Shown here: positions 35,868 through 47,460 of the stretch, one piece after another
Layout: each line of letters starts with the position of its first letter
Numbering within the stretch: the stretch's first letter is position 1
DNA from: Protula sp. h YS-2021
Lineage: Eukaryota > Annelida > Polychaeta > Sabellida > Serpulidae
Direction: 5' to 3'
DNA: 64,000 nt
Assembly: GCA_949752745.1 (NCBI GenBank)
Contig: OX457027.1
Span: forward strand, 59,794,859-59,858,858
Notes under the pieces: model-generated
What the model was told of the DNA's origin: nothing
What the model saw: only the letters and a program-made list of their open reading frames with translations
Databases searched by the model: none
Program-made: the position numbers and the translations under genes

Positions 35868-35991
35868 GTGATTTCTTGTTCAGAGGGGGTGTAATGGCTC
35901 CGGGGTAAAGTCCTAGGGGGTATTGTCTCGGGGGTATTGTTGGAAGGTAATGGTTTGGGGGTATTGTCTCGGGGGGTAATGTACTAGACTC

Positions 35992-36769
35992 ATAATTGGA
36001 ATGTCTTGTGCGAATAGCGCTGCACTTCGTTGACCCTCCTGTATCCAATAAAACTGAAAACAGAGCCTAATCTATTAGTTCTATAATGTAGCAACATTAC
36101 ATCATCCCTAAAATAGCTGAAAACCGGAAATTTTCGCTTTGTTTTCTGTCAGGTCTCATTTCGGTGTTATATCGTCAAGTGTTTTGTCGGTTGTACTCCT
36201 TTGTTACGTAAAACAATAAGCACTTTTCCCAATGGCTTTTCCTTATGACGTCTATAGAGAGTGTAATGTCTAGGTAATATCAGAATTTTGAATTTAGCAA
36301 CAATTTCATTTACAGCAGAGTGCATTTTATAGTTGAACTGGGCCTTTCCCATACACAAATATAATTTTTCATCATCGATATTGTTCTCTATTACGATATT
36401 ATTTGGAAGAATCAAACACATAATTGCTTTAAATGTCATTTGAATATTTCAAATTAAAAGAGCACATTCGGAATCTTTCTAATGACATCGAGAAGGAAGA
36501 AATTCTTTTATAACAATCAAGGGTGTCAAAAGAAGAGAGTGTTCTCGTATGATTCTGAAACATTTCCCTTAAATTATATATATGTTGTTCCCTCAAGACT
36601 AATCTTCCCCTGCATCATTAAGTAAAATACCCAGTTTGCTTGCTAGTGATTGGAAACAGGATTTTTTCTAATTTGAGTTCAGTATAAGTTTTAGTTTCAA
36701 AACGAACTTTGAATTGTAGCAAAAACTGAACTTTCACATCTAAAGTAAAACCAACGAGTTCCAATTTTT
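35992..36769. other. No gene seen
   Basis: AT-rich spacer between elements H and G. Confidence 0.4.
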
Positions 36770-36837
36770 GGCATCCAGACAACTCGCAACTAGACAACTC
36801 GCAACTGACAACTCGCAACTGGACAACTCGCAACTCA
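36770..36837. mobile_element. Element G: iteron-bearing end upstream of Mutator-like pseudogene
   Basis: Starts GGCATCCAGACAACTCGC, then four units of gacaactcgcaact. The terminal GGCATCCAGACA resembles elements D, E and F. No inverse array (agttgcgagttgtc) was found to the right. It lies about 360-390 bp upstream of a FLYWCH/Mutator-like transposase pseudogene in the same orientation, as the left terminus of an autonomous element would. Confidence 0.5.
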
Positions 36838-36985
36838 TAAAATCTCCGTAAATACTCATGTCTTATTAATGCAGATTAAAGTCTAATTTTCGCGAATCCA
36901 CAACATTCTCCGTGAAATTAACAGCATGTCTTATTAATGCAACTCATGAAATCCCCGTAAATAGTCATGTCTTATTATTCGAAAT
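36833..36985. repeat. Short tandem duplication, about 110 bp
   Basis: caactcataaaatctccgta (36831) and caactcatgaaatccccgta (about 36941), each followed by aatactcatgtcttattaat-like sequence. Confidence 0.5.
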
Positions 36986-37199
36986 GACGGTGAGTAGCTC
37001 ACGGATTATCAGATTAAATTTAAATTTGCATAAGACAAAAGAACTATTACAGTCCGCGATTCCACATCCATGATACATAGTTTGCATGGAGTTATCCGCA
37101 CAGATTCGAAATCACGGTAAGAATTCTAGAGATTAGCAACTTGAGCGAATGCACATCTTATGTGAATACTATATAAAGAATCCGTTAAATCCAAAATGC

Positions 37200-38222
37200 A
37201 TCAGTTCCAAAATTCAATATATAATTTATATCAAGCCAACGAAAAACAAAAACAGGACCTACAAAACTGGTAAAATCCTTGGAGATGCGTCAGAAGAGGA
37301 ACCAAATGCAAAAATGCTCTGAAAACTACTAGTGAAAACCAAGAAACCCGATTGTTAAACTGGCACAACCATGACTACTGTGTAAATCAAGTTCGGGCTG
37401 CCCAGGTTAAATCAACGGTGGTCACTCTGGCCTGTCAGACACAAGAACGACCCTCAACTATGACTTCAGCAGTCAGAGCTGAACTACCCGGTGATGCCCG
37501 CATTCTGATGGGGCGTGAAGACGCACTGAAGAAAGCGATTCAGCGCAAACGCCAAAAACAGATCATACCGGTTCCAGGTTCTGTTGAAGATTTGGTTATT
37601 GAAGGGGCATGGTGTGAAACCGCTAAAGAAAATCTTCGAGCTTTTTTGTTTTATGACAATGGGCAGGATCCTGATATTTGCCTCTGAACCCGCACTTCGC
37701 CTAATGGCGTCCTCTGGTACTTGGTTTATGGACGGCAATTTTTCAACTCACTCACTGGCTTCACTCAGCTGTACGTGATCCGTGTACCACTGGGTAACAC
37801 GACTGTGTCTACGGTGTGATCCAGCGAAATTCCCAAACCGTTTACGAATAGTTTTTTCAGGTAATTGTTGATTGCTGTGAAACACGCAACCTGCTGAACT
37901 TGCGGCGATGCGTGCCCTTGAGTTGGTCCTTGCCATTCGCGCCTGTTTCTATCATTTGACACAGGCGACCTGGAGAAAAATTCAGGAATTGGGATTCACT
38001 GAGCAATATAAAAAGGACGACGACTTCAAGGTATTCTGTGCGCAAACTAATGCCTTGGTATTTTTGCCGGTAGACGAGGTTGGAGAAGGCTTGGCACATC
38101 TCCGTGCCATAGTACCACAAGAAGCTGAGCAGCCGGGATGCTCTAGGAGAGGGTCATCTGAAGTGGTGCACCTGATAAAAATTTTTGACCTTAACCTTAC
38201 CGGTAAAGTTGGTAGTATTTAG
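37200..38222 (+). pseudogene. FLYWCH plus Mutator-like (MULE) transposase pseudogene
   Basis: In order: a FLYWCH domain (YIYIKPTKNKN, then in a shifted frame WRCVRRGTKCKNALKTT and NWHNHD, 37225-37375), then the linker with ALKKAIQRKRQ. The MULE core follows: ILIFASEPALRLM, then TWFMDGNFST around 37720, then YVIRVPLGNTTVST in another frame. The C-terminal part AAMRALELV...CFYHLTQATWRKIQELG opens at 37908 and runs to 38222. At least four frame changes and a small deletion near 37880 separate the pieces. The protein cannot be made; domain order and spacing are those of invertebrate FLYWCH-MULE transposases. Iteron end G lies just upstream. Confidence 0.8.
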
Positions 38223-41043
38223 GGGGATCTTCTACATTCAAACATGTGAAAATTGTTTAAAAAACAGCAATATCATCTACCTCCCGTTTTAAGTTATCAT
38301 TACAGGTGGGGTCTAATTCGCTGTGCGAATTTCGGTCTAGTTAGTCATTTGGTATCCTCGGTTATTTTGTGACATTTATTGCAATATTTGTGTCGCCTGA
38401 AAAATTCTATTCTACTGACAAAAAGAATTGACTGTATCAAAGAATTTGCACAATTCTTACAACCCTTTATTTATATAATGAAAAAGGCTTATTTACTTGA
38501 AATGTTGTTGCTAACTTTAATCCTATCGTCTTTATTTTTGTGTTAAGTACATAAAATACGCTTATGCTCTTCAAAAAATCGCTTGAATTCAACACGTAAT
38601 TTGTTATGACAAATTCTTGCTGGTTGGTTTTGGCGCGTTTAGTTGTTGCTATGAATATTTTTCAGTTGATCTGTTGGATACATCATATTCGTGTCACTTG
38701 ATCTCAGCGCGAAACGTGGGCATATTTAATTCGTGAACTTGGTCTCGACGCACAATGTTTGAATGTCGAATGTTATGTCAAATTTATGTTAGTTAAAAAC
38801 AACGCGAATAGCTGAATGTATATCTTGGAGATCAATGAAATAGTCAAACCTTACAAAATAATATGTTGGAAACCTAGTGAGCAATCAGATGTAAGCAAAT
38901 AAAACATAACAACCGAAAATAACGGTAAACACCAAGTTTTTCCTTCATAGTAACCAGCCGTTGTATTCAAGTTGTTGGTATAATAAGGTTCATAAGCAAC
39001 GTCAGCCCTTAAGTGAATCAAAGTTACAAAGAAACCGTGTAGGATGTTTTGGTAAATTTCATGATTTTAGCAGGCCGTTGTGTTTTTGTTTCAGTTGTTT
39101 ATCTTGCATTGGGACGATACTCCCCTCCCCCACCCCACCCCCCGCCATGTATAATATTCGCAACTTCACTGATACGCTGCCAAAGATTAAATTTCCATAA
39201 AACTTTACTATTTAGAGAGAGAATTAATCAATCTCAAAAACGGTAATAGCTCATTTTTTAACTTTCGGTTTATATATAATATAGGAGCGAAAAATCTTGA
39301 CCTCAAAATCAAAGGTCACGGGACCTATGTTATAAAATTTAGTGGTGTCTCGGAAACCGCTAGCGATTTTGATTTCATTTTCGGAATTCAACCGGTATAT
39401 GAAGTAACATAAAGACTCCACTCACCAGTGAACATTGAGACGTTGGACAGACGCCGCACGGATGTCGGAATGGCATCCCAGTTTGGTTCATTAAGGAAGT
39501 GGAAACAACGACGTTAGATAGACTTCGATTATCCGGCTTCTAATCAACGTGGGGAATAGGTTGCAAATGGAAGTCGTATAGATGTCGGAAAGAAATTAAT
39601 TTAGAATCGCCATTTTGACATAGAAAATGATCAGGTGTCCCGGTCAACCCTACGTCAAGATACCCCCAACCTTTGGGTCGTCTGAACACGCGGGATATGT
39701 ATAAAGTTAATTTTGATGAACATGCTTCAAAAGCAGGCGGAAAACACTTGTGCGTTCGTGATGAAAAGATAATGTTCTCAAGTTAACTGTGCTTGTGACG
39801 GTTTTATTTCATGTCGGGATGTTTCGGTGCACAGTAGCGAAATTCGATCTGCTTGCAAAGTAAGCTGCTTTGAAAGTCAAATCTCAAAAAGTTAACAAAG
39901 AAAGCCTGGCCAGTTCTTTTTTTTTTTTTTTTGCGATACAACGTTTTTAATGATTTTCAATCCAATTACGGGGGCGGCATGATAAAGAAATAATCATTTT
40001 GAAAATGGCATTCTACGAAAATGACACCCTTGCATTACAGCCACATCCAGGTAAAAACTAAACATCACGAATTAATATTTATCTGAAGCAGAAAAGCTCT
40101 ACTCACTTTCTGTACAGGCTGCTGCCCAACCTGGACAAAGTCCCATTAATCATAACGATAACGCCTTAAAATTTCATTGCTTTCCAAGAACTATACCTCA
40201 TTGTTAAAATGCCTCGTCCCTGGATGAACAATCTCTTATCGGATAAATACTTTCACTATTATAACTGCTTTCTATTTATGATCTTTTTTTTCGATTTATA
40301 GTTCTAAGTTTTCGACCCTGGATAAATACTGCTTTATCTATTTGAGTGATTAATATACATGACATTCACATTTTCGTGAGTTGCTCTTGGTTCCCCTGAG
40401 CCAAAACTAATCGCATAGTTCCAGGAGAACCTATTTTTGCACTTTTTCCATGCTGTGTAATGAGCGCTGTTTAAAAAATGCCAATCTAGCAATAATACGC
40501 ATAACGTTGGAGATCCAACAGTTCTGTTGTGCTGATCACCTTTTCTACAAACAAAAAATTCCCATCTCCCTCTCCCTCACAAAGAACACAATCCTTTCCT
40601 TGCCGAGATATTATAAAGAATGGGCTTCTGTGAAATACCCGGATAGTCTGAAGATATCTGGACATGGCCCAGTTCAGACAAAGCACTACCAGTTTCCAGG
40701 GGTGATTTCACACTGATTTTCTGACAAAGTACATTTTTATTGCTGTATTTCGTTTACACCACCAACTTTGTGGTCTAACATACCAAAGACCGTTTTTTGC
40801 ACCCATTCATATACGTAGAATATTTCTTGGCCCGTATATGCATCAGGAATCTAATCATACTCGACCATACACTCATCACGTTTTCCCATGTTTTGAAACT
40901 TGACTGCAGCGCAACCCGATATGCGTTAAGGACTGATCAGAAAACAATACGTGGTGAAATCGTCTCTAAAAATAAACAAGCGGTGAAAACATGAGTTGTA
41001 CTTTTATTGACAAGTCTTGAAAGGTGGTCACAGTGTCACTGTA
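38223..41043. other. No gene seen
   Basis: AT-rich. T run at 39920-39933. Open frames are under 90 codons with no motif. Confidence 0.45.
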
Positions 41044-41045
41044 TA

Positions 41046-41124
41046 CAGTGGCACCTTTCAGCAAGACCACCTCTGAATTAAGACCCTTCTGGTTGGTCTC
41101 GGTTTTGACTCAGAGGTGCTACTG
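41046..41124. mobile_element. 79-bp TA-flanked miniature transposon
   Basis: Left end cagtggcacctttcagc, right end reverse-complemented cagtagcacctctgagtc, with TA on both sides (41044-41045 and 41125-41126). The internal accacctctgaattaagacc and gttttgactcagaggtgc parts are also inversely related. The TA duplication and CAGT start fit a Tc1/mariner/pogo-type MITE. Confidence 0.65.
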
Positions 41125-41126
41125 TA

Positions 41127-44095
41127 CCATGTTATCCTATGCATGGTATCAGGCCAGAATATACATCAGTTTTCAAATAGTCAGCCATATGGTAACCACA
41201 TAGCCAACACTTTTTTCACTGTTTTTTTTCTCTGAGGTATGCAAGGGTTATTGCTTATAGGAGGTAAGATATTTTCAAGCGCATTACCACATATGGAACA
41301 ACATACGTCATTTACTAATATAATAAACAAATATTAACCCTATGGTGGTCTTATGGTCACCGCAATTTGAAAGTTTCAACCACATGGCAAACAAGTGTCA
41401 ATCCTCAAAATTACCCCACTCCCTTTCTCCGCGTTTTTTTTTAGCGGGTGGGGGGGGGGGGGGGCACGCAAGGTAACACCTATGATACCAAGTGGTTCCC
41501 CTGGGCAATCCAGTGGATATCACTTACTAAAATATGATATCAGAATGTGGCCAACCGATGTTTCACTTAACAGAATAAACATGCTTACCACATGTTGAAC
41601 ATGACGATCACACAGTCAAAGTATGTGGCTATCGAAAATTCCTAATCTATTGGCATTCAATCAGGTTGCTTAAAAAGCAAGATTTTAACCTTTTCTGAGG
41701 CTAAAGAAACTTGTTTCGCAGAAAAATTCTTGGAATTTCCAATCAAATAACAACTTACCACTTTTATGACTTCATCACTGATTACTGACCGATAACTATT
41801 CGAAATCATGGCTAGTATGTTTTTGTAAGGCAAGTCGGAAAATAAACTCGATATGGTCTATTTGACATGTTTGGTCATCTATTGTGAAAACATTGTAACA
41901 AAAAATCCACCAAGTAACAACACATACGTGAGGTAAAGCACGTGGAAAACCCGCTTAGAATTTTTGCCAGAGACATTTCTTGAACAGTTCAGTTGTGGAG
42001 ACATAATATGCAATGACATGCGCAGGTGAACAATTCTTCTAACATCATACAAACAAAAGAAACCATTTCACAAATTAGTGAAGGCCAAATGTTTACTTTA
42101 AAAGAAAACTGTTTTGGAATTGATCCATGTTAACTGTCTGTCAAAACCCTGCGGTTTGCTATTAATGACTGCATGTGACATAATGGACGGTTTTCTTTGA
42201 AGCAGCTGCTTTGATATTAAAAAAAAAAACATCGCTAAATTTTTAAAAGGCGCAATCAACTTGAAGAGATTGCTAAAGCCTGAATGATAAAAGAAATTGG
42301 GAAATTTTTCTCGTGGAAGTTCGTTTTTTTTAAAACTTAATCACAACGCCTAACTCTTGAATTCATCACAATGTTTTCAAGAATGGATTTGTGACTTTTT
42401 ACATGAAAAAAAAAACTATCCACTAGGAAAAATATAATTGGAAATCCAGGAAATTCTCAGCATATTCGAACGACAGCCAAAAAATAGCGTTGCTGGGTCT
42501 ACTAGATGGTGCTATTTTCATATCAATGATGTGGGTGTATAGAAAGCAAGCACTCATTTCGTATATTTCAGTGACAACCCCATGAGGTAGTTTTTCTTTC
42601 TTTCTTCTTCTTTTTCCCTCCTTTTTTTTTCCTTTGCTTCAGTCTGCTATATAGAATGTGATCCTTGCGGGAGCTTTTAATGGGAAATAGCAGTATAATG
42701 TCTCGCATCAATGCCGCCTACAAAAAAAAAATATTAAGCCATCACAGACGCACGACAGCAGACACATGACTGTCTTGCATGAGACAATCGATCAGTCGGT
42801 TCTTTCACTTCGCTGAATGTCTCGTATTCGTCGGTTATTGACAGTAATTGGAGAGCAGACTTATCTTGCTATCAAATAATGTAGTCGGCCATTTTGACGA
42901 GACAATTTATGTCAGCGTTTGGTCTCCATCAGGGCAAGGTATTGTAATTTAAACAGCAGCATACCATGAACCATTCGCTTAAATGTATTTGGTCCTTTTC
43001 CAGATGGAGCAGGACTGTACAAGGTACAAACATGTAAATTCGTTTGCTAATAAGATGTACAGCATTTTGCAAAATACAATTATTTTTTGTTATTATTTTA
43101 AATTATTTATATTCAGTTGTCTTCCAATGCAGATCTGCTTTCACTTGAGCCTAGTTTTATAATATTTTCATGTAATTTTTATTATGTTTTTTCGCACCAG
43201 TTTGTGACCCCGTTTTGAAGTTTCTATTGAAGAAGTGTCCGTGTGATTCTTAGCGGATCAAAAGCGACGTTAAATCAAATAAAAAAACAGAAAGTTTGTC
43301 AGGAAAAGTGACTTCTGCAGCATTCCGTGCGTCGGTGCAGCTTAGGGAAAAAAAACGTTCTCCCGGCGAACTGAAGAAGACTAGTATTTTGGCATGAAAG
43401 AAGACATGAATCTTCTAGTTGACCCGACACAGTCAGCTTCGGAAACATTGAGATAAATGTATGAAGTTATAATTCCGGTGGGATCCCGCCAAAAAAAATC
43501 GTTTCGTAGTGCGGAAACGGAAAGCTGTCTTCCTGACAAAATGCTTGATCCACGCATGAGAAAAAGTTGAACCAAGTATATGACAATACTGTTTACAAAT
43601 AGGAAGAGCATGATTCAATTTAAAATGTCTTTCATTTGAAAATATATCGCTTCAAATTTCTTGGACCTTGGGTTGAGTATGATGCATTGTCTCTATTTAT
43701 TCAGCGTATGATTATCACATTGAAAATACGAGTTAACGTGTTTATTTCTTCTCAGCAGGGAGATGGAATTTGGCTGTAGATATTTTGTGTTAAGTATGAT
43801 ATTTTAAATTTTCAGAAACGGAGCCTGGTTGGTAAAAAAAGTCTGAAGTATTTGCTTGCGTATTTTATGGTTGGGCTTGCGATTCCGCCTCTGTAAAGTG
43901 ACTATATAAGTGACCACTGACGTTGACACTCACCAGTGGTCTGAAACCCATAACGGTTTCAAATGAGACACCATTTCTCAGCACACCATCAACATGTGTG
44001 CTTTATGATTAAATTAAGTTTGGAGATTCACAACGAGCTCTTATATCTTGTTTAAAAATAAGCTGTTTTCTTTACAAGTTGTTTTTATTCAATAT
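41127..44095. other. No gene seen; 15-base G run
   Basis: AT-rich with a poly-G tract at 41450-41464. No recognisable exon, RNA or transposon domain. Confidence 0.45.
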
Positions 44096-44180
44096 ACAGT
44101 AAAAATTCCGGTCCGGACACACTCGATAAACTGAACAACTCGCCATATTCGACAGATTATTTCAGTCCCTTTATAAACGC
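44096..44180 (+). mobile_element. Solo end of the Tigger-like family
   Basis: TA then cagtaaaaattccggtccgg, ataaactgaacaactcgcc and cagattatttcagtcccttt, matching the right end of the element at 25398-26567 read on its minus strand. The opposite end was not found. Confidence 0.5.
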
Positions 44181-44479
44181 AAGAAAGAAATGTATTTTTA
44201 TTTTTTTAATTTGTGAAGTTATAATTGCAAATAGGCAGCCAATCTGTTAAGTTAAGGTCACGGTTCAGTGTCTGGCTACACCTTTCTGCCTGGCGGTATC
44301 AATGTATGAATTCTGAGTTAATCGTGGTCTATACAATTTGAGGCTGTGTGACCTGACTGACGGGAACTGTTGCTATAAAAACAATATTGCTGTGCATTAT
44401 GGAAAAAGAAAAAATCTACGCATTCGAAAAAGTCCTATTCAATGCCGAAGTTACGATGCCGCGACTTTCCTAAAACGAT

Positions 44480-45305
44480 AGGTTACAGACTATAGAGATG
44501 TTGATGGGTGGTGCTTCGAATACAGCGGTGGCCAGACAGTTTGGTGTTGCCAGATCAACAATTCTTCGTCTCGTAAGGAAACTGGATCGACGCGCGATCG
44601 TCCCAGACCAGGCCAGCCGCGAGTAACGACCGTTGCTACACCTCCGCAATCGATTTCAAAGTGCTGTGGCTACTACGGCTACTACGGCTGTTACGCCGGG
44701 TAGACACAACCCACGAATCAACGCAAAGCCGTGATGCGACGTCTTCGTGAGCGCAACATTAGGCCATACCACGCCTATGTTGGACGTGTTTTTGATAACC
44801 GTAGACAGCGTGTAAGGCGTCAGTGAGCACATAACCACGCAGGCAGACTTTGGCAAGGTCACAATTGGAACCGTGTTGTGTTTAGCGATGAATCATGTTT
44901 CCTCCTATTCCGCAATGATGCACGGCAGCGCGTATACCGACGAGTAGGGGAACGATAGCACAATACATATGTCCACGAGATTTGGAGGTGTTACTATCAT
45001 GGTGTGGGGAGCGATAAACAACAATAATAACATTCTGCAGTTGCCGCCTTACTCGTCCGACATGAATTCAATCGAACACTTGTGGGATATCCTCGACCGA
45101 AGAATTCGCGCGCGTATGCCGCAGCCCCAAAAGCATGCAGCACTGCGCCAAGCTTTGATCGAGGAATGGAATCGGATACCACAGTGGCGTATCAACAGGC
45201 TCATCACGCCGATGCCCAGGCGGAAAAATGCCCTTATAAACGCGCGTTACCAAACATTTCAAATGTCTTCAAATCCAAATTTGTATGGCCAATTTTTTAA
45301 TTGAG
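44480..45305 (+). pseudogene. Tc1-like transposase pseudogene, internally deleted
   Basis: N-terminal helix-turn-helix (MGGASNTAVARQFGVARSTI then LRLVRK) and the RPRPGQPRVTT linker are recognisable around 44500-44635. Next, after a frame change, VMRRLRERNIRPYHAY...R, a stop, then WNRVVFSDESCF with the first catalytic Asp (about 44885). A further frame gives VTIMVWGAI, and then LPPYSSDMNSIEHLWDILDR with the final catalytic Glu (about 45085). The segment with the second Asp (normally between WGAI and LPPYSSD) is deleted. Multiple frameshifts; inactive. No convincing terminal inverted repeats were found. Confidence 0.8.
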
Positions 45306-45899
45306 CAAGACGTTTTGTTCATTGGCGGCAGTTACATCCAGTGTTCAAGAAAAAAAATCGTGGACTCAGAGAAGGACTTACAGTGCTATTAATTTGAAAA
45401 ATATAATAAAATGGGTACAGTACATACTGCTGTGTGATTTTTCTTTTTCACTGTTGCGTTTTAGGATCAAATGCAAACTTTACTGTATATAAAACCAAAA
45501 TACACCGGACGTTTTAGATAAGATCCTGGTATTTGTGCACTTAAACAAGCAGGAACAGCATGCAGGTATAGCGTGACTAGAGCGGCCAGTGTACACAAAA
45601 CATAAGAGTACAGGCTTACATCACACACTTTCAATCGACACATATTAATTTTTTGTAAACAAAAACAAATTTCTCCTCGACTTAATCCATAGTTCACTAG
45701 TAACCATTTTCCAGTTTTCCCCGACAGGGGTGTCACAAAATTTTATTTGAACAAGTATGTACTATTTTCAGAATAATAAGAAATTTTACCTAATATAAAT
45801 GAGTCCCATGTGCCCAGTAGTCAGTATTACCCTTATCCAATTTTTGAAGGGGAAAGGGGTGTACGTAACTTGATTTGTATGTATTTAAATCCTCTTTTT
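45306..45899. other. No gene seen
   Basis: AT-rich, no motif recognised. Confidence 0.4.
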
Positions 45900-46210
45900 A
45901 TACAAGTTTAGACTTAGGGTCTAGAAGGTGGTCACTAAAGAGGTTTTACTGTACGTCTTCTTGTTCGGTTCCAGATGGTCGTCGCTAAAACAGGTTTTAC
46001 TGTACGCCCTTGTTATCCCGGTTTTGAAAATGGTCATTACAGCAGTTTTACTGCGTGTAATTTGTTTATATGGGTCTGGAAGGTAGTCAATAAAGTTAGG
46101 TTTTACTTAACGTCTTGTTATTCGAAACTGGAATTTGGTCACTATAAACAGGGTTTACTTTACGTCTTTCATTCTCATCTCGAAGATGGTAGTTACAAAT
46201 AGGTTTACCG
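45900..46210. repeat. Tandem repeat of about 51-52 bp, five to six copies
   Basis: The block ggttttactgtacgtcttcttg recurs near 45942, 45993, 46043, 46096 and 46150, with gaagatggtcactaaa between. Copies vary moderately. A 75-codon open frame at 45975-46202 is a product of the repeat. Confidence 0.75.
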
Positions 46211-46734
46211 AAATAGTTTTTTTTCCTTAATCTTAACTAACCCCCTCCCCAGCTATTTAACTTAACCCTAAACATTTTAGCAAATGTTACGGTAAGAATT
46301 GTTCGGTAATTGCAGTTATAGCCATAATGTAATGCACTGCTTGTCATAACACAATGTATTAGGTGACCAACTTTTAAAGTGAAAGCTAGTTCCAGATACT
46401 GCACAAACATTGCGAGCCATTACGTAATTACTCCCATATTTGGAACAGCTTGGTAGTAAAAAGTAAAATAAAGACACACTAATAGCTGTAGGTGAGTAAG
46501 GCTCAAAAAGATCCATCACACGAAATGATCTATAATTGTGCTGGTAATGTTTCCACGTATGTCTAGAGAATGCGGGAACATTGCAGAATCTTCTGTAAAA
46601 CGCTGACTTCCCAAGCGGGCGGGGGTAAGGGGTGGAACGGATTGTCGATTCGATATTTTTACCCAATGACGTCCGGGTATATTTGACAGAATCCGTCGGA
46701 CCTACCAAGCAACTTTCCCACCAAGATTAAACTT
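46211..46734. other. No gene seen
   Basis: A 130-codon minus-strand open frame (46316-46708) has no recognisable domain. Confidence 0.4.
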
Positions 46735-47460
46735 CCTCCAATGTTCAGTGGTTGAGAAATACACCCATGTAAGATTTTAAGATTTCAATTGATTCAAAGA
46801 ACACTCGTACAAAATTTGAAGTCGATATGACTTTCTGTTATCGACATATTGTGTACACAAGATCTTGTCCAAATTATATGCATATTTTACGTGATGACGT
46901 AACACGCCGCACCAGTTAGTTGTACTCGCGGCAAAATTTCAAAAAATCTTTCGGACTTACTAAGTCATAAATCCACCATGTTTCAACTTTCTCCGACGTT
47001 CAGCGGCTGCGAAATCTTGCACACAAGATTTTTACGCAATGGCGTCATATGCATTTCTTCTTAATTTCTCTATATCCGTCAAAAGTTGACAGAACCTTTC
47101 GACTGATTCAGGGAATATTCAGATAAAATTCGTAGTCGATACTACTTTTTATAGCCGAGATATTTTGCACACAGGATCTTGTTCAAAATATATACATATG
47201 CAATACTTTCCCCGATGTTCAGCAGCTGAGATAATTCGCACACAAGATTTCTAATGAAATCATGCGCCTTCCGTAATGACGTAACATGTATAACAAGTTG
47301 ACAAAACCGTTCGACCTACCCAAGGTAGACTAAGTTTGAAGTTGATTCGACTTTCTATTCTTGAGATATCTTGCACATAACATTTTGTTCACAACAGACT
47401 GACACACACATGTACATATATGCACACACACAGACCGTACAAACACTATATGTCTCCCCT
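46735..47460. repeat. Degenerate tandem repeat, about 230 bp, three copies
   Basis: ctccgacgttcagcggctg-type blocks at about 46738, 46990 and 47212, each followed by cgcacacaagattt. gtcgatacgactttct with ttgcacacaggatcttgttc at about 46825, 47140 and 47340. Ends in acagactgacacacacatg, a common tail in dispersed invertebrate repeats. Confidence 0.65.

Larger units (their letters stand above)
27449..35991. mobile_element. Element H: iteron-armed element containing BEL copy and FLYWCH remnant
   Basis: Inverted arms of about 125 bp lie at 27449-27575 and 35868-35991. Left end GGGAACAGGACATTACC; right end reverse-complemented GAGTCTAGTACATTACC. Both arms hold cattaccccccgagacaat-type units, share cctaggactttacccc, and end inside with ctgaacaagaaatca. 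Flanks ataactga and ataattgg match at 6 of 8. Between the arms lie a BEL element (27684 to about 34750) and a FLYWCH remnant (34947-35260). Without the BEL insertion the element would be about 1.4 kb. Confidence 0.65.

Noticed and set aside
44096..45484. cagtaaaaattcc (44096) and the right-hand aaactttactgta (about 45478) as terminal repeats of the Tc1-like pseudogene
   Set aside because: Only about nine bases match, and the left sequence belongs to the Tigger-like family, so the pairing is probably coincidental.
45975..46202. Open frame with repeated motifs
   Set aside because: It is a translation of the 51-bp tandem repeat.
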